A stretch of DNA of 46,363 nt from Variovorax sp. WDL1 (GCF_001541225.1 NZ_LMTS01000077.1:101108-147470), one strand, 5' to 3'; numbered from the stretch's first letter, positions 7,139-16,776 are shown. Made by a program: numbers and translations. Notes: a model not told the origin generated them from the letters alone.

Positions 7139-10100
7139 GCGACTTCTCCTTGCGCCTGAACGGGGCGAATCAGTTCGTCGGCGACCGGCGTGTCGAGCCA
7201 GTCGATCTTGTTCATCTTGCGCACCACCACGAACTCGTCGCGGTTGGTGCCGATGGTCCCGTAGTAGTTGAAGCCGTAGCTGAACTGGGCGTAGCCGCCG
7301 ATCATGTGCGTGGGCTTGAGCACGATGCGCGTCACCGAGTTGTGGATGCCGCCGCGCGCGCCGGTGATCTCGGAGCCCGGGGTGTTCACGATCTTCTCCT
7401 GCGCGTGATACATCATCACCATGCCCGGCTTGACGCGCTGGCTCACCACCGCGCGCGCCGCGATGGCGCCGTTCACGTTGAACAGCTCGATCCAGTCGTT
7501 GTCGACGATGCCGGCGCGCTTCGCATCGTCCTCGCTCATCCACACGCAGGGCCCGCCGCGGCTGAGCGTGAGCATCAGCAGGTTGTCGGTATAGGTCGAG
7601 TGGATGCCCCACTTCTGGTGCGGGGTGATGAAGTTCAGCGCGATCTCGGGGTTGCCGTTCGGCTTGACGCCCAGGATCCCCGCGGTGGTCTTCAGGTCGA
7701 CCGGCGGTCGGTAGGTGGCAAAGCCCTCCCCGAAGGCGATCATCCACGGGTGGTCCAGGTAGAACTGCTGCCGCCCGGTCAGGGTGCGCCAGGGTATGAG
7801 CTCGTGGACGTTGGTGTAGCCGGCGTTGTACGAGACGGTCTCGCTCTCGATGCCGCTCCAGGTCGGCGAACTGATGATCTTGCGCGGCTGCGCCTGGATG
7901 TCGCGAAAGCGGATCTTCTCGTCCTCGCGGTGGATCGCCAGGTGCGCGTGGTGGCGACCGGTCTGCTTGCCCAATGCCTCCCAGGCCTTCACGGCCACGT
8001 GGCCGTTGGTCTCGGGCGCCAGCATCAGCACCACCTCGGCGGCGTCGATGTCGGTCTCGATCTTCGGCATCCCGCAGGTCGCGCCGGGCTCGGTGACGAA
8101 GCCGGAGAGTTCGCCGAGCTGCTTCACCTCGGTCTGCGTGTTCCAGCCGATGCCCTTGCCGCCGTTGCCGGCCTTGCCCATCAGTGGCCCCAGGGCCGTG
8201 AAGCGCTTGTAGACATTGGGGTAGTCGCGCTCGACCACCTGGATGTTGGGCGCCGTCTTGCCCGGCACCAGCTCGCATTCCCCACGCTTCCAGTCCCGAA
8301 CCTCGAAGGGCTGGGCCAGTTCGGCGGGGCTGTCATGCATCAGGGGCGTCAGCACCAGCTCGCGCTCGACGCCGAGGTGTCCGACGCAGACCTCGCTGAA
8401 CTTCCTGGCAAAGCCCTTGTAGATGTCCCAGTCGCTGCGCGATTGCCACGCCGGGTCCACCGCCGTGGACAGCGGATGGATGAAGGGATGCATGTCGCTC
8501 GTGTTGAGATCGTTCTTCTCATACCAGGTCGCCGTCGGCAGCACGATGTCGCTGTAGAGGCAGGTGGTGCTCATGCGGAAGTCGAGCGTCACCAGCAGGT
8601 CGAGCTTGCCTTCGGGCGCCTTGTCGTGCCAGGTGACCTCCTGCGGCTTGGCCTCCTCCGCACCGAGGTCCTTGCCCTGCACGCCGTTGCTGGTGCCGAG
8701 CAGGTGCTTGAGGAAGTATTCGTGGCCCTTTCCGCTGGAGCCCAGGATGTTGGAGCGCCAAACGAACATGTTGCGCGGCCAGTTGTCCGGGTGGTCCGGG
8801 TCGGTACAGCTCATCCTGAGCGAGCCGTCCTTGAGCGCCTGCACGGCATAGTCCTTGGGGTCGACGCCGGCGGCCTGCGCGTCGCGCACCACCTGCAGCG
8901 GGTTGGTCTGCAGCTGCGGCGCGCTCGGCAGCCAGCCCATGCGCTCGGCGCGCACGTTGTAGTCGATCATGCTGCCCGCGTACGCCTTCTTGTCGGCCAG
9001 CGGCGAGAGCACCTCCTCCATGCCCAGCTTCTCGTAGCGCCACTGGTCGGTGTGGGCGTAGAAGAAGCTGGTGCTGTTCATCTGGCGCGGCGGGCGGATC
9101 CAGTCCAGCGCAAAGGCGAGCGCGGTCCAGCCGGTCTGCGGGCGCAGCTTCTCCTGGCCGACGTAATGCGACCACCCTCCCCCGCTCTTGCCGATGCAGC
9201 CGCACATCATCAGCATGTTGATGACGCCGCGGTAGTTCATGTCGCTGTGATACCAGTGGTTCATCGCCGCGCCGATGATCACCATCGACTTGCCTTGCGT
9301 CTTGTGCGCGTTCTCGGCGAACTGGCGCGCCACCGTGATCAACTGCGCGCGCGGCGTGCCGGTGATGCGCTCCTGCCATGCCGGCGTGTAAGGCGTGTCG
9401 TCGTCGAAGCTGGCGGCTGCGCGGGCGACACCGCCGGGCCGCCCCAAGGTGGCGCCAGCCCCCTCGGGGGGCAGCGAGGACGCGTCAGCGCCGAGCGTGG
9501 GGGCACCATCTTCGCCGTCGAGTCCGCGCGCGACGCCGTAGTTCGCCACCTGCAGGTCGAATACGGAGGCCACGATCGCGTCGCGATGCTCGCCCGCCTT
9601 GCCCAGCGGGATACGCCTGACCGGCACCGTGCGCACCAGCACGTCACCCTGTTCGCTGGAGGGGAAGTGCTCGCTCGCGATGCCGCCGAAGTATGGGAAT
9701 CCGACCCGCGCCGTCTCCGTGCTCGGCTGGTCCCCCTCGAGCGCCGACAACCTCAGCTTCACCTCGTCGCCGTGGCGCGCCTCCCTGGCTTCGAGGTTCC
9801 ACTGGCCTTCGTCGGCGCGCCCATCGGGGCCCCATCGGAAGCCGATCGCGCCGTGCGGCAGCACCACCTTGCCTTGCTGGTCGAAGGCGACGGTCTTCCA
9901 CTCGGGATTGTTGGCCTGGCCGAGCTTGCCATTGAAGTCCGAAGCGCGCACGTAGCGGTCGGGCACCATGACGACCTCGCCGCCGGGCAACGTGTGCTCC
10001 TTGAGCATCACCAGCATCGGCATGTCGGTGTAGCGGCGCACGTAGTCGTCGAAGTAGGCGCTGCGCTCGCGTCCGCCGTCGGGAAAGTAGAACTCCTTCA

Positions 10101-11040
10101 GGATCACGTGGCCCATCGCCATGGCGACCGCGGCGTCGGTGCCCTGCTTCGGGTGCATCCAGATGTCGGCCAGCTTGGCGACTTCCGAATAGTCCGGCGT
10201 CACGGCGACCGTCTTCGCGCCCTTGTAGCGCACCTCGGTGAAGAAGTGCGCGTCGGGCGTGCGCGTCTGCGGCACGTTCGAGCCCCAGGCGATGATGTAG
10301 CTGGAGTTGTACCAGTCGGCAGACTCGGGCACGTCGGTCTGCTCGCCCCACACCTGCGGGCTTGCCGGCGGCAGGTCGCAATACCAGTCGTAGAAGCTCA
10401 TGCACACCCCGCCGATCAGGCTCAGGTAGCGGCTGCCCGCGGCATAGCTGATCATCGACATCGCGGGGATCGGCGAGAAGCCGATGATGCGGTCGGGGCC
10501 GTGCTTCGTGATCGTGTAGACGTTGGCCGCTGCAACGATCTCGTTGACTTCCTCCCACGTCGAGCGCACGAAGCCGCCGAGGCCGCGCACCTGCTGGTAG
10601 TCGCGGCGCCTTGCATCGTCCTCGACGATCGAGGCCCAAGCGCCGACGGGATCGTGTGCGATGCGCGCCTCGCGCCAGCTCTTGAGGAGCCTGCCGCGCA
10701 CCATCGGGTACTTGACGCGGTTCGCGCTGTACAGGTACCAGCTGTAGCTGGCGCCGCGTGCGCAGCCGCGCGGCTCGTGGTTGGGCATGTCCCAGCGTGT
10801 GCGCGGGTAGTCCGTCTGCTGCGTCTCCCAGGTGACGATGCCGCCCTTGACGTAGATCTTCCAGGAGCACGAGCCGGTGCAGTTCACGCCATGGGTCGAG
10901 CGCACGACCTTGTCGTGCGCCCAGCGGTTGCGGTAGGCGTCCTCCCACGTGCGGTCCTCGCCCGTCGTGACGCCGTGGTCGCCAGAGAAGGCTTCCCTGG
11001 GCTGGCTGAAGTAGCTGAGGCGGTCCAGAAAATGGCTCAT
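7135..11040 (-). CDS. narG: Respiratory nitrate reductase alpha subunit NarG, with an in-frame insertion
   Basis: Catalytic subunit that reduces nitrate to nitrite at a bis-MGD molybdenum site facing the cytoplasm. The N-terminal FS0 [4Fe-4S] motif is present as STHGVNCTGSCSWK followed by NHEPRGCARGASYSWY (His-Cys3 type), and the ESADWYNSS segment probably supplies the Asp ligand to Mo. The ATG at 11040 (MSHFLDRLSYF) follows a CCGGAG ribosome site. The 1301 residues exceed the usual 1230-1260. The excess is an extra segment of about 30 residues (around residues 505-535) between YGVARGLDGE and SFDDDTPYTPAW, coded by a GC-rich repeat at about 9434-9514. The rest is intact, so the enzyme is probably functional. 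Confidence 0.96.
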   Translation of the reverse strand: MSHFLDRLSYFSQPREAFSGDHGVTTGEDRTWEDAYRNRWAHDKVVRSTHGVNCTGSCSWKIYVKGGIVTWETQQTDYPRTRWDMPNHEPRGCARGASYSWYLYSANRVKYPMVRGRLLKSWREARIAHDPVGAWASIVEDDARRRDYQQVRGLGGFVRSTWEEVNEIVAAANVYTITKHGPDRIIGFSPIPAMSMISYAAGSRYLSLIGGVCMSFYDWYCDLPPASPQVWGEQTDVPESADWYNSSYIIAWGSNVPQTRTPDAHFFTEVRYKGAKTVAVTPDYSEVAKLADIWMHPKQGTDAAVAMAMGHVILKEFYFPDGGRERSAYFDDYVRRYTDMPMLVMLKEHTLPGGEVVMVPDRYVRASDFNGKLGQANNPEWKTVAFDQQGKVVLPHGAIGFRWGPDGRADEGQWNLEAREARHGDEVKLRLSALEGDQPSTETARVGFPYFGGIASEHFPSSEQGDVLVRTVPVRRIPLGKAGEHRDAIVASVFDLQVANYGVARGLDGEDGAPTLGADASSLPPEGAGATLGRPGGVARAAASFDDDTPYTPAWQERITGTPRAQLITVARQFAENAHKTQGKSMVIIGAAMNHWYHSDMNYRGVINMLMMCGCIGKSGGGWSHYVGQEKLRPQTGWTALAFALDWIRPPRQMNSTSFFYAHTDQWRYEKLGMEEVLSPLADKKAYAGSMIDYNVRAERMGWLPSAPQLQTNPLQVVRDAQAAGVDPKDYAVQALKDGSLRMSCTDPDHPDNWPRNMFVWRSNILGSSGKGHEYFLKHLLGTSNGVQGKDLGAEEAKPQEVTWHDKAPEGKLDLLVTLDFRMSTTCLYSDIVLPTATWYEKNDLNTSDMHPFIHPLSTAVDPAWQSRSDWDIYKGFARKFSEVCVGHLGVERELVLTPLMHDSPAELAQPFEVRDWKRGECELVPGKTAPNIQVVERDYPNVYKRFTALGPLMGKAGNGGKGIGWNTQTEVKQLGELSGFVTEPGATCGMPKIETDIDAAEVVLMLAPETNGHVAVKAWEALGKQTGRHHAHLAIHREDEKIRFRDIQAQPRKIISSPTWSGIESETVSYNAGYTNVHELIPWRTLTGRQQFYLDHPWMIAFGEGFATYRPPVDLKTTAGILGVKPNGNPEIALNFITPHQKWGIHSTYTDNLLMLTLSRGGPCVWMSEDDAKRAGIVDNDWIELFNVNGAIAARAVVSQRVKPGMVMMYHAQEKIVNTPGSEITGARGGIHNSVTRIVLKPTHMIGGYAQFSYGFNYYGTIGTNRDEFVVVRKMNKIDWLDTPVADELIRPVQAQGEVA
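9434..9514. repeat. GC-rich palindromic repeat inserted in frame in narG
   Basis: A roughly 81-base segment within narG with a 6-bp perfect stem (GCCCCC at 9458-9463 and GGGGGC at 9467-9472) flanked by GGGCCGCCCCAAGGTGG on one side and GCGTGGGGGCACC on the other. It codes the extra NarG residues and has no counterpart in NarG proteins I know. The sequence type resembles short dispersed repeats that I remember from Comamonadaceae genomes. The exact ends cannot be set from one copy. Confidence 0.6.
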
Positions 11041-11066
11041 TGCTTGGGCTCCGGAAAAATGTCGAG

Positions 11067-12716
11067 TCAGGGGTTCTTCACGTACGCATTGGCGCGCAGG
11101 TAGAACCACCAGTTGAGAACGAGGCACAGCGCGTAGAACACCGCGAAGCCGTACATGGCGAGTTCGGGTGTCGCGGCCTTGATCTGCGCACCGATCACCA
11201 CCGGCGCAATGAAGGCCCCATACGCCGCCACGGCCGAGGTCCAGCCGAGCACGGGCCCGGCCTGCTGCCGGTCGAAGATGACGCCGATGGTGCGGAAGGT
11301 CGAGCCGTTGCCGATGCCGCTGGCGGTGAAGAGCACCACGAACAGCGCCATGAAGATCAGGAAGTACTGCTCGGGCGCTGCCGAGCGGTAGGCCAGCAAC
11401 ATCACGTAGCCGACGGCCGCCGAGGCCACCACCATCACGGCCGAGATGATCTGGGTGACGATCGAGCCCCCGATCTTGTCCGAGATCCAGCCGCCCACCG
11501 GCCGCACCGCCGCGCCGATGAAGGGCCCGATCCATGCATAGGTGAGTGCCGACGGCGCGTTGGGGTTCTTCAGCGTGTGCTGCAACACGCCCGACGCATC
11601 GGGCACGTGGCTGACGCCGAAGATCACCGTGATCGCCAGCGGCAGTGCCATCGAGAAGCCGATGAACGACCCGAAGGTCACCATGTACAGCAGCGTCAAC
11701 GCCCAGGTGTGCCTGTTGCGGAAGATCTCGAACTGCTTGGCGATGCTTTCCTTCATCGGGCCGAAGGCCGTCAGCTTGAGCACCATCAGCGTGCTGACGA
11801 TGATCAGCGGCATCGCGATCCACATGTTCAGCACCCCGAGGCCCGTGGGCGGCGGCAGGTACAGGTACAGGCCGAGGCCGGCCGGGACGAAGGAGAGCGT
11901 GTAGAGCCAGATGATCTTGAGGAAGGCGACGATCGCATTGCCCGTGTTCGGCGACACGGTCTTCAGGTTGTTCATGCCGAACCAGCACAACACGGCCAGC
12001 GGCACCAGCGACAGCACCCAGGCCAGGCCGGCGTTCTGGATCCAGGTGGCCGTGCCGGCGGGGATCTTGCCGAAGATCCAGCCGCTGTCCTTCACCAGCG
12101 TCATCGGCTCGCCGCCGAATGCGCCGAACAGCCCGACCGTCATGACCAGCGGAATGACGATCTGCATGCTCGTCACGCCGAAATTTCCCAGGCCGGCGTT
12201 CAGCCCCAGGGCGGTTCCCTGGAGCCGCTTGGGGAAGAAGGTGCTGATGTTCGACATCGAGCTTGCGAAGTTGCCGCCGCCCACGCCCGACCACAGCGCC
12301 ATGAGCTGGAAGGACCACAGCGGCCAGTCCTTGTGCTGCAGCACGATGCCGGTGCCGATGGCCGGGGCCAGCAGCATGGCGGTGGTCAGGAAGATGGTGT
12401 TGCGGCCACCGGCCAGCCGGATCAGGAACGAGGCCGGGATGCGCATCGTCGCGCCTGCGAGTCCCGAGATGGCGGTCAGCGAGAACAGCTCGGCCTGGCT
12501 GAACGGAAAGCCGAGGTTCAGCATCTGGACCGTGATGATTCCCCACATGCCCCAGATCGCGAAGCCGCACAACAAAGCGGGCACCGAGATCCACAGATTG
12601 CGATATGCGATGCGCCGGCCGGTGGAGGCCCAGAAGGCCTCGTCTTCCGGCCGCCAGTCGGCGATGTCGGCGCCGCTTTCGGGTCGCCCCGGCGCCGTCG
12701 TGTGAAGGGTGCTCAT
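11067..12716 (-). CDS. narK: Nitrate/nitrite antiporter of the NarK2 type
   Basis: MFS transporter of the nitrate-nitrite porter family, 549 residues with about 12 membrane segments after a hydrophilic N-terminal stretch of about 40 residues. Typical segments are LWSGVGGGNFASSMSN, with the glycine-rich nitrate signature, and GLNAGLGNFGVTSMQ. The long form with GGNFASS resembles NarK-type nitrate/nitrite exchangers, which bring in nitrate and remove the nitrite made by NarGHI. Its ATG overlaps the stop of the preceding transporter gene by four bases; in many betaproteobacteria these two are fused into one NarK1K2 protein, here they are separate. It lies 26 bases before narG. Confidence 0.9.
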   Translation of the reverse strand: MSTLHTTAPGRPESGADIADWRPEDEAFWASTGRRIAYRNLWISVPALLCGFAIWGMWGIITVQMLNLGFPFSQAELFSLTAISGLAGATMRIPASFLIRLAGGRNTIFLTTAMLLAPAIGTGIVLQHKDWPLWSFQLMALWSGVGGGNFASSMSNISTFFPKRLQGTALGLNAGLGNFGVTSMQIVIPLVMTVGLFGAFGGEPMTLVKDSGWIFGKIPAGTATWIQNAGLAWVLSLVPLAVLCWFGMNNLKTVSPNTGNAIVAFLKIIWLYTLSFVPAGLGLYLYLPPPTGLGVLNMWIAMPLIIVSTLMVLKLTAFGPMKESIAKQFEIFRNRHTWALTLLYMVTFGSFIGFSMALPLAITVIFGVSHVPDASGVLQHTLKNPNAPSALTYAWIGPFIGAAVRPVGGWISDKIGGSIVTQIISAVMVVASAAVGYVMLLAYRSAAPEQYFLIFMALFVVLFTASGIGNGSTFRTIGVIFDRQQAGPVLGWTSAVAAYGAFIAPVVIGAQIKAATPELAMYGFAVFYALCLVLNWWFYLRANAYVKNP

Positions 12717-14002
12717 GCGGGTTCCTTCAATGAAGGGGGTGTGATTCGGCCGTCGAGCCGGAAGGCGTGGGCGTTGCGGCCCATGACCTCGGTGCCGCGC
12801 ACCTCGGTCCAGTACATCCAGATCAGCGACACCCAGACCACGCCGTACATCAGCATGAAGGCGCTGGAGCGAATGCCGGTGAGGTCCACCAGCGCGCCGA
12901 ACATGATCGGCAGCACGAAGCCGCCCATCCCGCCGGCCAGGCCGACGATGCCGCTGATGGTCCCGATGTTCTCGGGGTAGTCGTCGGCGATGTACTTGAA
13001 CACCGAGGCCTTTCCGAAGGCGAACGCGATGCCGAGCAGGAACATGAGCCCGGTGAAGGCATACACATTCAGGCCGATGTGGAAGGTCTTCGGGCCGGTG
13101 ATGGTGACGATGGTGAAGTCGGTTTGCGGATAGCTCAGCAGGAAGAGGCAGATCCAGCTCACCCACATCACCCACCAGGTGACCGAATGGGCGCCGTACT
13201 TGTCGCTCAGCCAGCCGCCCACGGCGCGCAGCACGCCGCCCGGCAGCGAGAAGCACGCGGCCAGGAGCGCCGCGGTGCGGATGTCGAGGCCGAACTCACC
13301 GATGTAGTACTGCACCATCCAGAGGCTCAGCGCCACATAGCCCCCGAAGACGATGCTGTAGTACTGGCAGTACTTGATGACCTTCGGGTCCTTCAGCGCG
13401 CGCAGCTGGTCCGAGAAGCGCGTGTGGCTGGGAACGAGGTGCGCCGGGTCGCTCGCGCTGAACATCCAGAACAGCACCAGGGTGCCCAGCATGATGGCGG
13501 CGTACACCTGCGGCACCATGGCCCATCCGAAGGCGACGACGAGCGCCGGCGCGATGAACTTGTTGACGGCAGCGCCCGAGTTGCCCGCGCCGTAGACCCC
13601 CATCGCGAAGCCCTGGCGGTTCTTGGGGAACCAGCGCGCCACGTACGGCGTGCCTACCGAGAACGAGCCGCCGGCCAAGCCGACGAACAGGCCGATGACC
13701 AGGAAATGCCAGTACGCCGTCGCGTAGCTCATGAGCCAGATGGCCGGCACGGTGAGCGCCATCAGCAGCGCCATCACGATGCGGCCGCCGTACTTGTCGG
13801 TCCAGATGCCCAGGGGGACACGGATCAGGGAGCCGGTGAGCACCGGGGTGGCGGTCAGCAGGCCGAACTCCGTGGCGTTGAGGCCCAGCGCCTTCTTGAT
13901 CGGGATGCCGATCACGCCGAACATCATCCACACCATGAAGCACACCGTGAATGCCAGCGTGCTGACCATCAGCACCGCCAGTGCCTGGCTCTTCTTGCTC
14001 AT
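12713..14002 (-). CDS. narK: Nitrate transporter of the NarK1 type (proton symport)
   Basis: MFS protein of 429 residues with about 12 membrane segments. Family segments are GVIGIPIKKALGLN in helix 1, RVPLGIWTDKYGGR in the cytoplasmic loop 2-3, GLAGGSFSVGTPY and GVYGAGNSGAAVNKF (nitrate signature). Short members of this kind are usually nitrate/proton symporters that start nitrate respiration before nitrite has accumulated. First gene of the nar operon. The 163-base upstream region holds a hairpin (14095-14119) and only an imperfect FNR box at 14156-14169, so its promoter is the least well defined in the window. Confidence 0.9.
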   Translation of the reverse strand: MSKKSQALAVLMVSTLAFTVCFMVWMMFGVIGIPIKKALGLNATEFGLLTATPVLTGSLIRVPLGIWTDKYGGRIVMALLMALTVPAIWLMSYATAYWHFLVIGLFVGLAGGSFSVGTPYVARWFPKNRQGFAMGVYGAGNSGAAVNKFIAPALVVAFGWAMVPQVYAAIMLGTLVLFWMFSASDPAHLVPSHTRFSDQLRALKDPKVIKYCQYYSIVFGGYVALSLWMVQYYIGEFGLDIRTAALLAACFSLPGGVLRAVGGWLSDKYGAHSVTWWVMWVSWICLFLLSYPQTDFTIVTITGPKTFHIGLNVYAFTGLMFLLGIAFAFGKASVFKYIADDYPENIGTISGIVGLAGGMGGFVLPIMFGALVDLTGIRSSAFMLMYGVVWVSLIWMYWTEVRGTEVMGRNAHAFRLDGRITPPSLKEPA

Positions 14003-14094
14003 GACGAAGTCCGCTCGTTGCTCATGAACCCACTGTAGGATTCACGGGCACCTCGCAGCATCCTTCAGTGGTAGGGCCGCGGGGCGGCACAAGA

Positions 14095-14119
14095 ACGATG
14101 CCGCCGGCGCCGGCATCGT
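14095..14119 (-). terminator. Hairpin between narL and narK1
   Basis: ACGATGCCG and CGGCATCGT form a 9-bp perfect stem around a 7-base loop. It follows narL by about 45 bases on the coding strand and is followed by a short TCTTGT stretch, so it may end narXL transcription ahead of the narK promoter. There is no true run of T residues. Confidence 0.5.
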
Positions 14120-14155
14120 CATGAAGAACTAGCGGCGTGGGAAAACGGCGCGCAC

Positions 14156-14169
14156 TTGCGCTGGATCAA
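14156..14169 (-). promoter_or_regulatory. Weak FNR-like site upstream of narK1
   Basis: On the minus strand TTGATCCAGCGCAA has a perfect left half and an 8 of 10 overall match to the FNR consensus. It overlaps the end of narL and is the only candidate in the region before narK1. It would place the transcript start near 14121, and I see no good -10 hexamer there. Listed as a possibility. Confidence 0.25.
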
Positions 14170-14849
14170 CCCAGGCCATGCTCGACAGCGATAACGGCGG
14201 CCTGCACGCGCGAGCTCACGTCGAGCTTGCGCAGGATGTGCTGGACGTGGATCTTCACCGTCGTCTCGGCGATGCCCAGGGAGCGTGCGATCTCCTTGTT
14301 GCCCTGGCCGAGCGCGATGCAGCGCAGGATGTCTTCCTCGCGCGGCGACAGCGCCTGCAGCGGCGACGCGGGCGCCTCGGGCTCCGCGGCCTTCGCTGGC
14401 CTCGGCGCGGCCGCATCGCGATAGGCCGCGATCAGTTTGCCGGTCATTTCCTCGGCCACGATGTTCTCGCCGCGCATGGCGCGGCGGATCGCCGCGGCCA
14501 GCGCGTCGCCTTCGATGGTCTTGAGCAGGTAGCCGCTCGCGCCTGCGCGCAGGGCGCCCGCGAGGTCGCGTTCGTCCTCGCTGACCGTGAGCATCAGCAC
14601 GCGTGCCGCAGGCACGGCCTCGCGCAGCGCAGGCAATGCGTCGATGCCCGTCACGCCGGGCAGGTGGTTGTCCAGCAGGATCAGGTCGGGCTTCAATTCC
14701 TGGGCGCGGCGCTGCGCCTCGCCAGCGTCGCCCGCGTCGCCGACGACCTCGAACTCGGGGTCGCGATGCAGCAGCGCCGTCAGTCCCCGGCGGAACAGCG
14801 TGTGGTCGTCGACCACCAGGATGCGGATCTTCGTCGGCAGAGGGTTCAT
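14166..14849 (-). CDS. narL: Nitrate/nitrite response regulator NarL
   Basis: A 227-residue regulator of the NarL/FixJ class. The receiver domain (residues 8-125) has the acidic pair VVDDH, the phosphoacceptor Asp60 in LILLDNHLPG and the conserved Lys in SGYLLK. A LuxR-type helix-turn-helix follows (about 160-225), with LSPREEDILRCIALGQGNKEIARSL. When phosphorylated by NarX it should bind heptamer sites and activate narK/narG. It starts four bases after narX ends, so the two form one operon. I see no clear NarL heptamer pair in front of narK1. Confidence 0.92.
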   Translation of the reverse strand: MNPLPTKIRILVVDDHTLFRRGLTALLHRDPEFEVVGDAGDAGEAQRRAQELKPDLILLDNHLPGVTGIDALPALREAVPAARVLMLTVSEDERDLAGALRAGASGYLLKTIEGDALAAAIRRAMRGENIVAEEMTGKLIAAYRDAAAPRPAKAAEPEAPASPLQALSPREEDILRCIALGQGNKEIARSLGIAETTVKIHVQHILRKLDVSSRVQAAVIAVEHGLG

Positions 14850-14853
14850 GGGA

Positions 14854-16776
14854 TCAGGCCACGCGAGGTTGCGGCGGCGTGGCCACCATGCCGCCGTTTC
14901 CGGGTGGCAGCGGCAGGGTGAGGACGACCGATGTGCCCCGGCCAGGCGAGGAGATCACGTCGAGCTGCGCGCCCAGGCGCTCGGCGCGCTCCGCCATGAT
15001 GCGCATGCCCACATGGGTCTCGTCGGGAGCGCCATCTCCGTCGGCGAACCCCGTGCCATCGTCGCGCACCTCGAGCCGCCATTGCGGGGCCTGCCGCACG
15101 TCCAGCCACACCTTGCTGGCACGGGCGTGCTTGCGGACGTTCGACAGTGCCTCCTGCACGATGTGCAGCACCTGGATCTGCGTATCCGGCGCCAACGGCA
15201 TGCCCTCCCCCAGCATCTGGAGGCTGGCCTTGAGGCCGCTCTGGTGCTCGAACTTCCTCAGCGTCGTCAAGAGCGCCGGCTCGATGTCCTCGCCGTTGGT
15301 CCGGGTGCGGAAATGCATCAGCAGCTCGCGCACATCGCCATAGCTCTCGCGCACGCCGATGTCGATTTCGCCCAGCACATGCTGGACCTGCTTGCCGTCG
15401 CCGGCGGCGAGCGCGTCTCGCATGAGCTGCACCTGGATCTTCAGGAACGCGAGCGATTGGGCGATCGAGTCGTGCAACTCGCGCGCCAGGAGGCCGCGTT
15501 CCTGCGAGATCGCGGCCTCGAGCCCCAGCGAGCTCAAACGAAGGTTCTCCATGGCACCCGCGAGGTGGACCGTGAGCGATTCGAGCAGCGAGCGCTCCGC
15601 CTCGGAGATCGTGATGCGGGCGTGGAAGAACAGGTCCACCTCGCCCATCAGCCGCTCATGCAGGCGGATCGGGATCGAGACCACGGTCTCGAAGCCCGCC
15701 TGCGCGCAATGCCGGATCCGCGCGGGCTGCATGGTGCGGATCGATATCACCCGCGCGCCCGAGGACGCGGGCGCCGATCCGCAATGGCAGTCGCCGGCCA
15801 CGACGCAATGCTCGGCATCCGTCATCGCCTGGGGCAGCCCCTGCGAGGCCAGCATCAGGTAGCGGCGGTTCGCCTCGTCCGACCAGCGCAGGGCGACCCC
15901 GTCGGCGTGGGCGATGCGGGCGATGCTTCCGGTGAATCCGTGCGCCAGCTCGTCGAGCGTCGTGGCCTTGGCCGTCAGCGTCGTGACCTCGTAGAGGCAT
16001 TCCAGGCGCCCGCGCTCCTCCTCCAGCTGCGCCGTCTTCTCCCGCACGCGGCTCTCCAGGCTCCGGTACATGGACTGCAATTGGTCGGCCATGCCGTTGA
16101 AACCCTCTGCCAGGGTTCCGAACTCGTCCGTGCTGGTACGCGCGACCCGGGCGCCCAGGTCGCCGCCCTGGAGCCGGTGAATGGTCCGGTTGAGCAGGCC
16201 CAGCGGCTCCAGGACGAAGCGGTAGCCGGTCTGGACCAGCACCGCCGCGCCGATGAGCGCGACGCCCATCATGGCGACCTGCAGCAGGTGCATGAGCGCG
16301 GTCCACCGCGACAGGTGAGCTTCGATGCCGGCGACGAACGCATCGATGTCCAGCGTGAATGCGGCGGCGTCCGCACCCAGGCCGGTCGCAGCCGCGACGC
16401 CGGACGGCCTCGCATCGGCCAGGCGGCCGCGAAAGGCAACCCAGTCGCGCTCGACCAAGGCGAAGCGCTCGCGCACGGCGCTGTCCCAGGGCACGAACAG
16501 CGGCCGCTCGGCGTCGCCGCTGCGCAGCAGCTGGAGGCTGCGCTCGAACTCCGCCACCTGCTGCTGCAGCGCCTTCGTGTCCGCCTCGCTCGCCGACATC
16601 ACGATCCGAAAGGTGCGCATGCGCATGCGCCCCGCTTCGTTGACCGCAGCGGCGCCGCCCTCGATCTGCCACGACATGTAGACCAGCGTGGCCATGGCGC
16701 CCAGCGCAGCCAGCAGGAACGGCAGGGCAACCAGGGCCAGCTTGGCGCCAAGCGTCCATTGCCTGGAATTCATCAT
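14854..16776 (-). CDS. narX: Nitrate/nitrite sensor histidine kinase NarX
   Basis: Membrane sensor of 640 residues. Order: TM1 (about 10-33), periplasmic sensor with the P-box NEAGRMRMRTFRIV (about 46-59) that binds nitrate, TM2 (about 165-188), HAMP, a coiled stretch, a GAF-like region with the cysteine group HCVVAGDCHCG, then a HisKA_3 domain with His435 in ARELHDSIAQS and an HATPase domain with VQEALSNVRKHA and DDGTGF. It phosphorylates NarL in response to nitrate. I chose ATG 16776 (ATG 16773 is equivalent) because the frame upstream runs through the FNR box at 16838-16851. Start of the narXL operon. Confidence 0.92.
   Translation of the reverse strand: MMNSRQWTLGAKLALVALPFLLAALGAMATLVYMSWQIEGGAAAVNEAGRMRMRTFRIVMSASEADTKALQQQVAEFERSLQLLRSGDAERPLFVPWDSAVRERFALVERDWVAFRGRLADARPSGVAAATGLGADAAAFTLDIDAFVAGIEAHLSRWTALMHLLQVAMMGVALIGAAVLVQTGYRFVLEPLGLLNRTIHRLQGGDLGARVARTSTDEFGTLAEGFNGMADQLQSMYRSLESRVREKTAQLEEERGRLECLYEVTTLTAKATTLDELAHGFTGSIARIAHADGVALRWSDEANRRYLMLASQGLPQAMTDAEHCVVAGDCHCGSAPASSGARVISIRTMQPARIRHCAQAGFETVVSIPIRLHERLMGEVDLFFHARITISEAERSLLESLTVHLAGAMENLRLSSLGLEAAISQERGLLARELHDSIAQSLAFLKIQVQLMRDALAAGDGKQVQHVLGEIDIGVRESYGDVRELLMHFRTRTNGEDIEPALLTTLRKFEHQSGLKASLQMLGEGMPLAPDTQIQVLHIVQEALSNVRKHARASKVWLDVRQAPQWRLEVRDDGTGFADGDGAPDETHVGMRIMAERAERLGAQLDVISSPGRGTSVVLTLPLPPGNGGMVATPPQPRVA

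Noticed and set aside
9434..9514. Sequencing or assembly error as cause of the extra NarG segment
   Set aside because: The reading frame is intact on both sides, the segment is a multiple of three and it has an organised hairpin, so a true insertion is more likely.
7150..11103. A 1317-codon open frame on the plus strand opposite narG
   Set aside because: It is antisense to a complete and clearly recognised NarG, has low-complexity His/Arg/Ala composition and no domain; it is an effect of high GC codon use.
11041..12594. Upstream extension of the narG frame through narK2, giving a 1819-codon frame
   Set aside because: The extension is antiphase to the transporter gene and has no similarity; narG has a proper start with ribosome site at 11040.
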